Source: Devosia sp. FJ2-5-3
Lineage (GTDB): Bacteria > Pseudomonadota > Alphaproteobacteria > Rhizobiales > Devosiaceae
DNA length: 64,000 nt
Direction of reading: 5' to 3'
Assembly: GCF_029201545.1 (NCBI RefSeq)
Contig: NZ_CP104007.1
Coordinates: forward strand, 2,452,501-2,516,500
Made by a program: the position numbers and the translations under genes. The notes beneath the pieces are model-generated. The model was given only the letters and a program-made list of their open reading frames with translations. It was not told where the DNA came from and did no database searches. Shown piece after piece: positions 29,068 through 39,972 of this stretch. Position 1 is the stretch's first letter. Each line of letters starts with the position of its first letter.

Positions 29068-31736
29068 TTGGCTTTCCAGACATCGGCTTCGGATTTGTCG
29101 AGCGCAATCAGCATGCGCGTGCCCTTGTCCCCATGGATTGGGCTGGCAGCGACGATGGTTCCGCCCATAGCTTCGATAAAGCCCTTGGTAATCGAGAGGC
29201 CAAGCCCCACGCCCTTGCCACGATCCGTTGGCTCCTCCAATCGTCGGAACTTGTCGAAAACCCGCTCCAGCTCGTCGGTGGGAATGCCTTTCCCTTCATC
29301 CTCGATGCTGATGATGACCTTCTTGCGATCCTCATAGGCTGCAATGCTGATTTCGGTGTTCTCGGGCGAATAGGCAATGGCGTTTTCGAGGATATTGACG
29401 ACCGCCTGTTCGAGCAGCGCAGGATCGATTGTGACCTTGGGCAGTTCGGCCGGGAAGTCATAGCTGATCGAATGTTCGCCCAGACGTCGGCTCAGCCTCG
29501 CTGTCGCCGCCCGCAGCACCAGTTCGATGTCGCTGTCTTCAAGGCGCAGCGTCACGCCACCGCCTTCGAGACGCGTCATATCGAGCAGATTGCGAATGTA
29601 GTGGTTCAGTCGCTCGGCCTCTTCGCGGATAGATTCGAGCAGATCTTGCTTGACCGCCGGCGCCAGCTTGTCGCCAAGCTCGAGCAGGGTTGAGGACGCG
29701 CCAAGCACCGTGGAGAGGGGCGTCCGGAGGTCGTGGCTCACCGAGTTGAGCAGTGCGGTCCTGAACCGGTCCGAGCGGCGCAGGGTTTCTGCCTCGACGG
29801 CATGAAGCGCAAAGTCGGCGCGCTCGATGGCAACGCCACCCCCGTCAGCCAGTGCTGTCAGGAGCTTTTCCTGATCGGACCCGGGCAGGATTGTCAGGCG
29901 CTCGACGCCGACCACGCCGACTCTGTTCTGCACACCGCTAAGCGGCCGGAAGGACCAGTTGCTTTGCGGCAAGGTGCCTGTGCTGTGTCCGGCCGGTTCG
30001 CCACGCTCCCATGTCCATCGCGCCGCCGCCATGGCGCCGGGCCCCAGTTCCTCCGGCGTTCCGGCGACCGCCACGAGCTCCCCGTTTTCAGGCAGCAGCA
30101 CGATCGACCTCGCCCCCGTGGCCGCTGTCATCTGCTCTGCCAATGCCTTTGCCGCGTAATTCTTGGTCGGGGCGCGTGAAAAGGCCCTGGTCGCAACCAA
30201 TAGGTAAGTCAGGTCGCTGGCCCGGCGCTGTGCCTCCCGCGCCCGGTCGCGGGACCGGCCGGCCAGAATCCCGGTCGCGAGGGCCACCGCCAGAAACACC
30301 ATCAGCGTCAGCAGGTCGGTCGGCGAACCGATGGCGAAGCTATAGCGCGGGCTCAGGAAGAGAAAATTGTAGATGGCGAATGCGCAGAGCGCCGCCACCA
30401 TGCCGGGCGCCAGTCCATGCAGAACCGCCGCAGCCAGAATGGCCGCGAGGAAGATCATCCCGAGATCGGCACGCTCGAACTGCAGGTCCAGCAGGTAAGC
30501 CAGCGCGGTCGCGACGCCGACATAGCCCAGCCCGATGGCATGGGGCGCCCAGCCGCGTCTTGCCAATTGAAGCCAGGCGCGGCGCGGCCGAAGCTCCTTC
30601 TCGCCCGGCTCCGTCACGACGTGGATTGCCACACCGCGCGCCGCACGCAGCAGCTCCGCTGCGAGCGACATGCCGAACATTTCCCTGAGCCGACTGTCGC
30701 GCCCCTTGCCGATGACGATCTGCGTCACATTGTTCTGGCCGGCATATCCGAGAGCGCTCGCGACGAGATCCTCGCCGTTGAGCACCACGGTGCTGGCCCC
30801 CAATTGCTCGGCAAGCTTCATCGCGTCCGTCAGTCGGGATGTCATGCCCGCCTGCCCCTCCTCGGAGCGCCCACGGGGAATGTGAGCGACGATCCACGGG
30901 GCGTCCTTCATCGTGTCGGAAAGCCGCCTGCCCTGCCGCACGAGCGCACTGGCCATGCCATCGTCTGCCACCAGCACGAGGATGCGATCCCCGGCCGCCC
31001 ACGGGCCTTCGAGCCCCTTCACGCGCATCGCGGCGTTGAGCTGGTCATCAACCGTCTGCGCCGCACGCCGCAGCGCCAGTTCCCGCAGCGCCGTCAGGTT
31101 TTCGGGCTTGAAGAAATTGTCCGCCGCGAGCCGCGCCGTCTCGGGTACATAGACCTTCCCCGCCGCCATGCGCTCGCGCAGTTCGGCCGGGGTGATGTCG
31201 ACGACTTCGATATCGTCGGCCCGCGACAGCGCCCCGTCCGGCACCGTCTCGCGCTGGCGCACGCCGGTGATCTTGAGCACGACATCGACGAGGCTTTCGA
31301 GGTGCTGGACATTGAGCGTCGTCCACACGTCGATCCCGGCCGCCAGCAGTTCCTCGACGTCCTGCCAGCGCTTGGGGTGGCGCGAGCCCGGGGCATTGGT
31401 ATGGGCATATTCGTCGACGATCAGCAGCTCGGGTCTTCGCGCCAGCGCCGCGTCGATGTCGAATTCGAGCAGCGTTCGCCCCCGATGCTCGATCGGCCGG
31501 CGCGGCAAGACGTCGAGGCCGCGCAGCAGGCTTTCGGTTTCCTTGCGCCCATGTGTTTCGACGAGACCGATGGCCACATCGAGCCCATCCATCTTGCGAC
31601 GCCGGGCCTGACGCAGCATTTCGTAGGTCTTGCCGACACCCGGCGCCATGCCCAGGAAAACCTTGAGCTTGCCCCGATGCGCCTTCTGCGTTTCGGCCAG
31701 GAGTGCCTCGGGATCTGGACGCCGGATGTCTTGCAC
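29064..31736 (-). CDS. kdpD: KdpD sensor kinase
   Basis: 890 residues, full length, GTG start. Order: the KdpD N-terminal domain with Walker A GMAPGVGKTYEML and DEYAHTNAPGSRHPKRWQD, a universal-stress-like domain (ILVLVADDGMASALV to IGKGRDSRLREMFG), four membrane helices at about 395-495, a GAF-like segment, HisKA with His at about residue 667 in NSVSHDLRTPLSTVLG, and a HATPase domain (VNILENAIAYSP, DEGKGI, GVGLGLSITKGF). It senses potassium and turgor and controls KdpE. It sits 6 bases downstream of kdpC. Confidence 0.97.
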   Translation of the reverse strand: MQDIRRPDPEALLAETQKAHRGKLKVFLGMAPGVGKTYEMLRQARRRKMDGLDVAIGLVETHGRKETESLLRGLDVLPRRPIEHRGRTLLEFDIDAALARRPELLIVDEYAHTNAPGSRHPKRWQDVEELLAAGIDVWTTLNVQHLESLVDVVLKITGVRQRETVPDGALSRADDIEVVDITPAELRERMAAGKVYVPETARLAADNFFKPENLTALRELALRRAAQTVDDQLNAAMRVKGLEGPWAAGDRILVLVADDGMASALVRQGRRLSDTMKDAPWIVAHIPRGRSEEGQAGMTSRLTDAMKLAEQLGASTVVLNGEDLVASALGYAGQNNVTQIVIGKGRDSRLREMFGMSLAAELLRAARGVAIHVVTEPGEKELRPRRAWLQLARRGWAPHAIGLGYVGVATALAYLLDLQFERADLGMIFLAAILAAAVLHGLAPGMVAALCAFAIYNFLFLSPRYSFAIGSPTDLLTLMVFLAVALATGILAGRSRDRAREAQRRASDLTYLLVATRAFSRAPTKNYAAKALAEQMTAATGARSIVLLPENGELVAVAGTPEELGPGAMAAARWTWERGEPAGHSTGTLPQSNWSFRPLSGVQNRVGVVGVERLTILPGSDQEKLLTALADGGGVAIERADFALHAVEAETLRRSDRFRTALLNSVSHDLRTPLSTVLGASSTLLELGDKLAPAVKQDLLESIREEAERLNHYIRNLLDMTRLEGGGVTLRLEDSDIELVLRAATARLSRRLGEHSISYDFPAELPKVTIDPALLEQAVVNILENAIAYSPENTEISIAAYEDRKKVIISIEDEGKGIPTDELERVFDKFRRLEEPTDRGKGVGLGLSITKGFIEAMGGTIVAASPIHGDKGTRMLIALDKSEADVWKAK

Positions 31737-31742
31737 GTCGGA

Positions 31743-32327
31743 CTACTCAGCAGGTTTGAGCGGATAGGCACTGTCGAGCGCCAGATTGGTCATCAGCACG
31801 TTGACGCGCGCCTGCCCGATAAAGCCCAGCAGCGGTGCCTCGGTATTGGCAGCGATCGTCGCCGCCACATCCGAAGCTTTTATACCCCTCGCTTGCGCAA
31901 TGCGATCCACCTGCAGAGCGGCGAATTGCGGTGAGATGTGGGGATCCAGTCCGGAGGCCGATGTGGTCACGGCATCGGGCGGAATGGCCCCTTCCGGCGC
32001 ATAAGCCCGAATGGCAGCAGCATCCGCCGCCACGCGTTCGATGAGCGCCGAATTGAGCGGCCCGAAATTGGAGCCCGATGAGCCGGCAGCGTTGTAGCCG
32101 TCCCCTGCCGCCGAAGGACGCGGCCAGAGATAGCCCGGAGAAGTCGTTGCCTGTCCGATCAGCCTCGAGCCCACGACTACCCCCTCCGCATTCCTCACGA
32201 ATGACCCTTCCGCCTGCGCCGGAAACAGCGCCCCGCCGGCGGCAGTCACGATGGCCGGATAGGCGCCGCCAAGAAGGGCGGAGAACAGCAGCATGGAGAC
32301 GATGGCAGGTCTTGCCTGGTTCAGCAT
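31743..32327 (-). CDS. kdpC: Potassium-transporting ATPase subunit KdpC
   Basis: 194 residues. One N-terminal membrane helix (RPAIVSMLLFSALLGGAYPA), then the periplasmic domain with FVRNAEGVVVGSRLIGQ, YLWPRPSAAGDGYNAAGSSG, DAVTTSASGLDPHISPQFA and NTEAPLLGFIGQARVNVL. All are strongly conserved in KdpC, which stabilises potassium binding by KdpA and assembly with KdpB. Confidence 0.97.
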   Translation of the reverse strand: MLNQARPAIVSMLLFSALLGGAYPAIVTAAGGALFPAQAEGSFVRNAEGVVVGSRLIGQATTSPGYLWPRPSAAGDGYNAAGSSGSNFGPLNSALIERVAADAAAIRAYAPEGAIPPDAVTTSASGLDPHISPQFAALQVDRIAQARGIKASDVAATIAANTEAPLLGFIGQARVNVLMTNLALDSAYPLKPAE

Positions 32328-32339
32328 TTTCTTTGCTCC

Positions 32340-34403
32340 TTACGCGAGACCGAGTGCGGTGATGGTCGCGTCGATGAACTTGATGCCGATGAAGGGCGCC
32401 ACAAGGCCACCGAGGCCGTAGATCAGCAGGTTGCGCGACAGCAGTGCCCCTGCCCCCACGGCCCGGTATTTCACGCCGCGCAAGGCCAGTGGGATAAGCG
32501 CGACGATGATCAGGGCGTTGAAGATCACCGCCGAGAGGATGGCGCTTTCCGGGCTCGTCAGGCCCATGACGTTGAGCGCCTGCAACTGCGGCAGCACGCC
32601 CATGAACAGCGCCGGAATGATCGCGAAGTATTTTGCCACGTCATTGGCAATGGAGAAGGTCGTCAGCGCGCCGCGCGTAATCAGCATCTGCTTGCCGACT
32701 TCGACGATTTCGATGACCTTGGTCGGGTCGCTGTCGAGATCGACCATATTGCCCGCCTCACGCGCCGCCTGGGCGCCCGTCTGCATGGCCACGCCGACAT
32801 CGGCCTGGGCCAGGGCCGGCGCGTCGTTGGCGCCGTCCCCGCACATGGCGACGAGACGCCCCTTGCCCTGCTCTTCGCGGATGAGGCGCAACTTGTCCTC
32901 GGGCGTCGCTTCGGCAAGGAAGTCGTCTACCCCCGCCTCGGCCGCGATAGCCGCCGCCGTCACCGGATTGTCGCCGGTGATCATCACCGTGCGCAGACCC
33001 ATCTTCCGCAGGTCGGCAAAGCGCGCGGCGACACCGGGTTTCACCACGTCCTTGAGATGGATGACGCCGATCAGCGTCTTGCCCTCCGCAATGGCCAGCG
33101 GCGTGCCGCCGCTGCGCGCAATGCGCTCCACCGCCTGCCGGAACAGTTGAGGGGCATCGGCATCCGTCCTGCCAGTCAGCTTCAGGATGGCGTCGACCGC
33201 GCCTTTGCGCCAGCATTTGCCCTCGGTGTCGATGCCGGATAGCCGGGTCGATGCCGAAAAGGGGATGATGGTGCTGTCGGCAGGCGCCTCGAGGCCAATG
33301 CCCTTGCTGCGCGCCAATTCGATGATCGAGCGCCCTTCGGGTGTTTCGTCGCCGAGCGAAGTCATGATCGCGGCCCGGAAAGCTACGTCTTCCCTGATCC
33401 CCGGGGCCGGAATGACTTCGGTCGCCATGCGATTGCCGAAGGTGATGGTGCCGGTCTTGTCGAGCAGCAGCGTATCGACGTCGCCCGCAGCTTCCACGGC
33501 CCGACCCGAGGTCGCCAGCACGTTGACCTTGAGCAGCCGATCCATGCCCGCGATACCGACAGCCGAGAGGAGACCGCCGATCGTGGTCGGAATCAGACAG
33601 ACAAAGAGCGCGCCAAGCACGACGGGGTCGAGCTCGATCCCGGAATAGGCGGCAAATGCGAGCAGCGTCACCACGGCAATCAGGAAGATCAGCGTCAGTC
33701 CCGCCAACAAGACCGCGAGCGCAATCTCGTTGGGCGTCTTGCGCCGATCGGCTCCCTCCACCATGGCAATCATGCGATCGAGGAAAGTCGAGCCGGGCTG
33801 CGAGTTGACGCGCACCTTGATCCAGTCCGAAACGACCGTCGTGCCGCCGGTCACGGCCGAGCGGTCGCCGCCGGATTCGCGAATAACCGGGGCGCTTTCG
33901 CCGGTGATCGCCGCTTCGTTGACCGATGCGACGCCCTCGATGATCTCGCCGTCGACAGGAATGACATCACCGGCCTCGACGAGGATGAGCTGTCCCAGTC
34001 CCAGTTCATGGGCTGGCGTCGGCACGATCAGTCCCTGTTTTTCATCGACGATCAACTTGGCCTTGGTCGTGGTGCGCGTTGCCCGCAGGGAGTCCGCGGC
34101 CGCCTTGCCCCGGCCCTCGGCAATGCTTTCGGCAAAATTGGCAAAGAGCACTGTGGCCCAGAGCCAAAGGGCAATGGCGACGGCAAAGCCGCCATTCGTG
34201 CCATTTCCGATGGCAATCGCGGCCGACGCGGTCGCCAGAACCGCGACGAGTTCGGTGGCCAGGATAACCGGATTGCCGAACAGCTTCCGCGGGTCAAGTT
34301 TTGCGAATGCATCGCCCAGGGCGCGGGCCAGCGTCGCGGCATTGAGGCCACCGGAAAGCCGCGCGCCTCCCTTGCCTTCAGTTTCAAATTCCATTGCAGA
34401 CAT
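32340..34403 (-). CDS. kdpB: Potassium-transporting P-type ATPase KdpB
   Basis: 687 residues, the usual length. Start ATG 34403 has GAGG upstream; a second ATG three codons on is possible. P-type ATPase motifs: [16 protein letters not shown], phosphorylation site [66 protein letters not shown], and the KdpB segment [15 protein letters not shown]. It hydrolyses ATP to drive potassium import through KdpA. Confidence 0.98.
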   Translation of the reverse strand: MSAMEFETEGKGGARLSGGLNAATLARALGDAFAKLDPRKLFGNPVILATELVAVLATASAAIAIGNGTNGGFAVAIALWLWATVLFANFAESIAEGRGKAAADSLRATRTTTKAKLIVDEKQGLIVPTPAHELGLGQLILVEAGDVIPVDGEIIEGVASVNEAAITGESAPVIRESGGDRSAVTGGTTVVSDWIKVRVNSQPGSTFLDRMIAMVEGADRRKTPNEIALAVLLAGLTLIFLIAVVTLLAFAAYSGIELDPVVLGALFVCLIPTTIGGLLSAVGIAGMDRLLKVNVLATSGRAVEAAGDVDTLLLDKTGTITFGNRMATEVIPAPGIREDVAFRAAIMTSLGDETPEGRSIIELARSKGIGLEAPADSTIIPFSASTRLSGIDTEGKCWRKGAVDAILKLTGRTDADAPQLFRQAVERIARSGGTPLAIAEGKTLIGVIHLKDVVKPGVAARFADLRKMGLRTVMITGDNPVTAAAIAAEAGVDDFLAEATPEDKLRLIREEQGKGRLVAMCGDGANDAPALAQADVGVAMQTGAQAAREAGNMVDLDSDPTKVIEIVEVGKQMLITRGALTTFSIANDVAKYFAIIPALFMGVLPQLQALNVMGLTSPESAILSAVIFNALIIVALIPLALRGVKYRAVGAGALLSRNLLIYGLGGLVAPFIGIKFIDATITALGLA

Positions 34404-34414
34404 ACGAGGAGACC

Positions 34415-36124
34415 TCAGTTTGCCGCGACCGCTTCGAGCACCTGGAAGTGCTCGACGATCGGGCCAAGGGCCAGCGCTGGGAAATATTGCAGCGCGCCCA
34501 GAATGATGATGACGCCGACAAGCAGGCCAACGAAGAGCGCACCCGTGGTCGGCAGGGTACCCGTGCTCGGGGCCAGCTTGGGCTTGGTGACCATGCTGCC
34601 GGCGATGGCGAGCACCGCAATGATCGGAATGAAGCGACCCAGAAGCATGGCTAGGCCAAGCGTGGTGTTCCACCACGGCACATTGGCCGAGATGCCGCCA
34701 AAGGCCGAACCGTTATTGGCCGTGGCCGAGGTGAAGGCATAGAGCAGTTCGCTGAGGCCATGCGCACCTGGGTTGAAAAGGCTCGCAAGTCCACCCGGCC
34801 ACACCACGGTCAGCGCCGAAAGGCCCAGCGTCGAGAGCGGCACCACCAGCAAGGCCACCATGGCAAACTGGATTTCGCGCGCCTCGATCTTCTTGCCGAG
34901 ATATTCGGGCGTCCGTCCCACCATCAGCCCAGCCACGAAGACCGAGAGCAAGGCCATGACAATCATGATGGCGATGCCGGAGCCGATACCACCGGGCAGG
35001 ATTTCGCCCAGCATCATCAGAAGCATCGCCATGCCGCCGCCAAGCGGCATCAGGCTGTCGTGCATGGAATTGACCGAGCCATTGGATGCGCCCGTTGTCT
35101 GGGCCGCCCAGGCGGCGGTGCCGGCCAGTCCAAATCGGGTTTCCTTGCCTTCCATATTGATGGGGTTCTCGATCCCCGCGGCAACGAGGGCCGGAGCTGG
35201 TTGCGCTTCAGCGACATAGATCACCCCCGCACCGGCGCCGAGGATCAGGATGCCCGCAATTGCCAGAGCCCTGATTTCCTTTCGCGCAAAAGCCGATCGG
35301 CCAAAGGCGAAAAACGCCGCCCAGCCCAGAGTATTGATCGCGATGGCCGTGATCAGATTGGTCAGCGGACTGGGGTTCTCGAACGGATGTGCCGAGTTGA
35401 CGTTGAAAACGCCGCCGCCATTGATGCCCAGCTGCTTGATCGCCAACTGGCTCGCCGTAGGCGCAACAGAAACGCTCTGGCTTGCGCCATCGAGCGTTGT
35501 CACTGATACCGAGGCTGCAAAATTCTGCACCACACCCAGGCCGATCAGCGCCACAGCAAGAACGATCGCGAGCGGCAGCAGCACATAAAGTGTCGTGCGC
35601 ACGAGATCGGCCCAGAAATTTCCGATACCGCTTTCGCGATTGCCGACGAATGCGCGCGCCAGGGCGGCAGCGATCGTCGCGCCGGTCGCCGCGGAAACAA
35701 AGTTCTGCGTCGTCAGCCCGACCATCTGGGTGAAATGGCTCATTGTGGTTTCGCCGCCATAGCTCTGCCAGTTGGTATTGGTGACGAAGCTGACCGCCGT
35801 GTTGAACGCCAGATCCGGCGATACACCGGCAAAGCCCTGCGGGTTGAAGGGCAGGATGCCTCGCAGACGCAGCAAGGCGTAAAGCAGGACAAATCCGAAG
35901 AGATTGAAGGCGATCAGCGAAGCGCCATAGCCGAGCCACCCCTGCGACTTGTTGGGATCGATGCCGGCGAGCGCGTAAAAACCGCGCTCGACAGGTTTCA
36001 GCACCGGGTCGAGCCAGGTGCTTTCCTTGTTCCATACGCGCGACATGAAGATGCCCAAGGGCCAGCCCAAACCGAGGGCGAGACCAAGGGTCAGGGCGAT
36101 CTCCGCCCATCCTTGCCAGTTCAT
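34415..36124 (-). CDS. kdpA: Potassium-transporting ATPase subunit KdpA
   Basis: 569 residues, about ten membrane helices. Four selectivity-filter-like repeats are seen, including [52 protein letters not shown] and [13 protein letters not shown]. It is the channel-like potassium-binding subunit. It lies 12 bases before kdpB, and kdpF precedes it. Confidence 0.98.
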   Translation of the reverse strand: MNWQGWAEIALTLGLALGLGWPLGIFMSRVWNKESTWLDPVLKPVERGFYALAGIDPNKSQGWLGYGASLIAFNLFGFVLLYALLRLRGILPFNPQGFAGVSPDLAFNTAVSFVTNTNWQSYGGETTMSHFTQMVGLTTQNFVSAATGATIAAALARAFVGNRESGIGNFWADLVRTTLYVLLPLAIVLAVALIGLGVVQNFAASVSVTTLDGASQSVSVAPTASQLAIKQLGINGGGVFNVNSAHPFENPSPLTNLITAIAINTLGWAAFFAFGRSAFARKEIRALAIAGILILGAGAGVIYVAEAQPAPALVAAGIENPINMEGKETRFGLAGTAAWAAQTTGASNGSVNSMHDSLMPLGGGMAMLLMMLGEILPGGIGSGIAIMIVMALLSVFVAGLMVGRTPEYLGKKIEAREIQFAMVALLVVPLSTLGLSALTVVWPGGLASLFNPGAHGLSELLYAFTSATANNGSAFGGISANVPWWNTTLGLAMLLGRFIPIIAVLAIAGSMVTKPKLAPSTGTLPTTGALFVGLLVGVIIILGALQYFPALALGPIVEHFQVLEAVAAN

Positions 36125-36139
36125 TTTGAAGAGTTTCCG

Positions 36140-36223
36140 CTAAAGTTTGTCGGGCCGGAACAGGGCGATGACCATGTAGACGGCGACGGCAAGGGCACCG
36201 AGCCCCCAGAGCCAGAGCAGCAT
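36140..36223 (-). CDS. kdpF: KdpF small membrane subunit (27 aa)
   Basis: A 27-codon ORF just before kdpA. It reads MLLWLWGLGALAVAVYMVIA and ends with LFRPDKL, one membrane helix followed by the typical short basic 'RPDKL' end of KdpF. The peptide stabilises the KdpABC complex. It is too short for routine gene calling but is placed exactly where kdpF belongs. Confidence 0.9.
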   Translation of the reverse strand: MLLWLWGLGALAVAVYMVIALFRPDKL

Positions 36224-36227
36224 GGCG

Positions 36228-36311
36228 CTAGACCCGGGCCAGGAGCTTGGCGAGAAGCAAAGTCAGGGTGAAAAACCCCACGCCCAGGGCCAGAAAGAAG
36301 ATGTCGAACAT
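36228..36311 (-). CDS. Small membrane protein at the head of the kdp operon (27 aa)
   Basis: A 27-codon frame with a good GGAGG ribosome-binding site and ATG. It reads MFDIFFLALGVGFFTLTLLL and ends with AKLLARV, a single hydrophobic helix with a basic tail. It stops 4 bases before kdpF. Similar tiny ORFs precede kdpF in other proteobacterial kdp operons as I remember them, but no function is established. It may be a second accessory peptide of the Kdp pump. Confidence 0.6.
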   Translation of the reverse strand: MFDIFFLALGVGFFTLTLLLAKLLARV

Positions 36312-36467
36312 CGACGTGCCTCCGTAATGAGAGGCCTGCACAGTCAACCAATCGCGCGTAAATTATCCATGCGGAACGAGGCAGCCGGCATAAAGACGAT
36401 GTAAAGGTGAGCCAACGCGGTTATCGGCTACGAACCCTCCTGAACACTGAATGGCTCCACCAGCGCC

Positions 36468-37115
36468 TCAAAGCGGATGGCGCGGCACCTCGGCAATAAA
36501 CTCGGCATAGGGTCCGGTCGTGGCCAGCCTGAATAGTGCCGCAAGTTCGGACATGGGATTGCTGGACCAGTCCACTCTCAAATCCACGTCTGCGAAGACC
36601 TGATCTCCCTGCACCAGCAGCGCCGCCGAACCGATGCCGCGGCTGTCGCCCCCTGCCTCGGCCCCGGCGATGAGGGCTGCCAGAAGCGCGGCCGGAAACC
36701 CGTCGGTTACCAATGTCCTTCGGTAGGCGACCAGCATATTTTCCAGCACAGCGGGCCGGGCCAGCATGTTTCCGGCGACGGCCACTCCGGCATCGACAAG
36801 ATGGCCCGCATGAGACACGCATTGGTTACCGGTCCAGCCCTCCGCGTCGCCGTCGCGACCAACCACGATGATCTGCCGGCGCTCCGCTTCGGGGTCGCGT
36901 GCCAGTGCCGATTGCAACGCTGCGGCAGTAGTCTCCCGGTCCAGCAACGCCAGCGCATCGGTGGCAAGATATGGGTTGGTCATGGCTTGCGTTGCCGCCG
37001 CGCCAACGCCGCGCCGTCTATGCGGCACCAACGCCCCCACCATGGGTCCGGCCGTCGCCGTGGCGACACCAAAGGCACCTGTTTGAGGGTCACGGGCAAC
37101 GATGGAAAAAGTCAT
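36468..37115 (-). CDS. DUF1028-domain protein
   Basis: 215 residues. It begins MTFSIVARDPQTGAFGVATA, continues with GVGAAATQAMTNPYLATDAL and GWTGNQCVSHAGHLVDAGVAVAGNML, and has RGIGSAALLVQG near the end: the whole DUF1028 pattern. DUF1028 proteins resemble Ntn-hydrolases in layout and often occur with peptide or amino-acid uptake genes. The reaction is unknown. It diverges from a peptide-type solute-binding protein across a region with two perfect palindromes, so both are probably controlled together. Confidence 0.88.
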   Translation of the reverse strand: MTFSIVARDPQTGAFGVATATAGPMVGALVPHRRRGVGAAATQAMTNPYLATDALALLDRETTAAALQSALARDPEAERRQIIVVGRDGDAEGWTGNQCVSHAGHLVDAGVAVAGNMLARPAVLENMLVAYRRTLVTDGFPAALLAALIAGAEAGGDSRGIGSAALLVQGDQVFADVDLRVDWSSNPMSELAALFRLATTGPYAEFIAEVPRHPL

Positions 37116-37135
37116 GGAGCATCCTCTGTCTGCGT

Positions 37136-37182
37136 ATTTATCATCATAAATTGACAGGACGCAAATTTATGCTGATAAATTT
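37136..37182. promoter_or_regulatory. Two tandem perfect palindromes, probable GntR operators
   Basis: ATTTAT-CATC-ATAAAT (37136-37151) and AAATTTAT-GCTG-ATAAATTT (37163-37182) are perfect inverted repeats with 4-base spacers, centred 29 bases apart, in the divergent promoter of the DUF1028 gene and the peptide ABC operon. The likely binder is the GntR protein at 42788-43600. The AT-rich sites stand out in GC-rich DNA. Confidence 0.7.
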
Positions 37183-37240
37183 AGCCAAGCCCCGAGTTGC
37201 GGTTCACCCCGCCAGGGCGAGGGAACACAAGGAGGAAACT

Positions 37241-38809
37241 ATGATCCGTCGCTGGAAAGGCATGGCGTCCGCGCTGCTCGCCGCCACTGCACTCACCCTG
37301 GCCACCCCGGTTCTGGCGCAGACGCCACCCAACATTCTCGTCGTCGGCCAGATCGCCGAGCCCGCCTCGCTCGATCCGCATGTGTCGACGGCATCGAACG
37401 ACTTCCGCATCGCGGTGAACATTTATGACGGCCTCGTGCGCAATGCGCCGGGCACGCTCGAGATCGAACCGGCCCTTGCTACCGACTGGACCATTTCCGA
37501 CGACGGTCTCGAATACACATTCAATCTGCGCGAAGGCGTCAGTTTCCACGATGGCACGCCCTTCAATGCCGAGGCGGTCAAGTTCAACTTCGACCGCATG
37601 CTGGACGAAAACCACCCTTTCGCCTCGACCGGCCCCTTCCCCCTCGCCTTCTTCTTTTCGGCGGTCGAGAACGTGGAGGTCGTCGATGATCTGACGGTGA
37701 AATTCACCCTCAACGAGCCATTCGCGCCGTTCATGTCGAACCTGGCCTCGCCCACCGGGCTCATCGTCTCCCCCGCCGCTGTCGGGGCCTCAGGCGCCGA
37801 TTATGGCCGCAATCCGGTGGGCACCGGCCCCTTCAAGTTCGAGGAATGGCAGTCCAATACCCGCGTCGTCGCCTCCCGCAATGACGCCTATTGGGACGGA
37901 GCGCCCTCGCTTGAAGCCGTCATTTTCCGTCCCATCACCGACGCCAATACCCGCGTTGCCGAAATGCTCTCGGGCGGCATTGATGTCCTGCTCGAAACGC
38001 CGCCCGACAACGTCTCCCAGTTCCGGGACGACGCCAATTACCAGGTCGTCGAGGCCGTCGGCCCCCATGTCTGGTATGTCATGCTCAACGCCAAGGAAGG
38101 CCCTTTTTCCGATGTGCGGGTTCGCCAGGCGGTGAACTACGCCGTCAACAAGGAAAGCCTCGTCACCGACGTGCTCCAGGGCACCGCCGAAGTCTCCGCC
38201 GGCCCCATTCCGCCTGCCTTCAACTGGGCCTATAATGAGGACGTGGCGCCCTATCCCTATGATCCGGAAAAGGCCAAGGCGCTGCTCGCCGAAGCCGGGG
38301 CCGAAGGCGCCTCGCTCTCCTTCCTCGTCACCGAGGGCGGCTCGGGCATGCTCGATCCGGTCCCCATGGGCACCGCCATTCAGGCCGATCTCGCCGCCGT
38401 CGGGCTCAATGTCGAAATCAAGACCTATGAGTGGAACACCTTCCTTTCGGAAGTGAACCCCGGCCTCGAAGGCAAGGGCGACATGGCCGAAATGGCCTGG
38501 ATGACCTCCGACCCCGACACCCTGCCCTTCCTCACTTTGCGCACCGCAGCCTTCCCGGCCGAAGGCGGCTTTAATTCCTCCTACTACTCCAACCCGGAAG
38601 TGGATGCCCTGCTCGACAAGGCGCGCATCGCCACCGACCCGGCCGAGCGCGGCGAGCTCTATAAGCAGGTCCAGGCCATCACCCACGAGGATGCCCCCTG
38701 GCTCTTCGTCGCCAATTGGAAACAGAACGCCGTCGTCACAAGCGCGGTGGGCGATTTCGAACTCCAGCCCGACTTCAGCCTCATCCTGCGGGATGTGACC
38801 AAGCAGTAA
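37241..38809 (+). CDS. Peptide-type ABC transporter substrate-binding protein (family 5)
   Basis: 522 residues, ATG 37241 behind AAGGAGGAAACT. The signal peptide (MIRRWKGMASALLAATALTL, cleavage after PVLAQ) is followed by a DppA/OppA-type protein: EPASLDPHVSTASND, LATDWTISDDGLEYTFNLRE, VSFHDGTPFNAEAVKFNFDR, NPVGTGPFKFEEW and DVRVRQAVNYAVNKESLV. It binds peptides or similar solutes in the periplasm. It is the first gene of a plus-strand operon whose permease genes follow after a 164-base repeat element. Confidence 0.93.
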   Translation: MIRRWKGMASALLAATALTLATPVLAQTPPNILVVGQIAEPASLDPHVSTASNDFRIAVNIYDGLVRNAPGTLEIEPALATDWTISDDGLEYTFNLREGVSFHDGTPFNAEAVKFNFDRMLDENHPFASTGPFPLAFFFSAVENVEVVDDLTVKFTLNEPFAPFMSNLASPTGLIVSPAAVGASGADYGRNPVGTGPFKFEEWQSNTRVVASRNDAYWDGAPSLEAVIFRPITDANTRVAEMLSGGIDVLLETPPDNVSQFRDDANYQVVEAVGPHVWYVMLNAKEGPFSDVRVRQAVNYAVNKESLVTDVLQGTAEVSAGPIPPAFNWAYNEDVAPYPYDPEKAKALLAEAGAEGASLSFLVTEGGSGMLDPVPMGTAIQADLAAVGLNVEIKTYEWNTFLSEVNPGLEGKGDMAEMAWMTSDPDTLPFLTLRTAAFPAEGGFNSSYYSNPEVDALLDKARIATDPAERGELYKQVQAITHEDAPWLFVANWKQNAVVTSAVGDFELQPDFSLILRDVTKQ

Positions 38810-38824
38810 GCTTACGGGGAGAAA

Positions 38825-38988
38825 TACCCCTCACCCGTCTCGGCCTTTGGCCGATCCACCCTCTCCCTCAAGGGGAGAGGGGCGCAACGGAGACGGGGAG
38901 GCACAGTGGCTTCCTTCTCCCCTTGAGGGAGAAGGTGCCCGAAGGGACTACGAATTCGCTTAGCGAATTTCGTTTGGGATGAGGGGTA
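38825..38988. repeat. Palindromic intergenic repeat element
   Basis: Outer arms TACCCCTCA (38825-38833) and TGAGGGGTA (38980-38988) enclose inner arms TCTCCCTCAAGGGGAGA (38862-38878) and TCTCCCCTTGAGGGAGA (38916-38932). It is a nested mosaic palindrome of the kind scattered through Rhizobiales genomes. It lies inside the operon between the binding protein and the permease, where it could form a transcript-stabilising or attenuating structure. Confidence 0.8.
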
Positions 38989-39024
38989 CTCTTCCCCCCA
39001 CCGCCGCACAAGGAGGACCCGACC

Positions 39025-39968
<944 letters not shown>

Positions 39969-39972
<4 letters not shown>

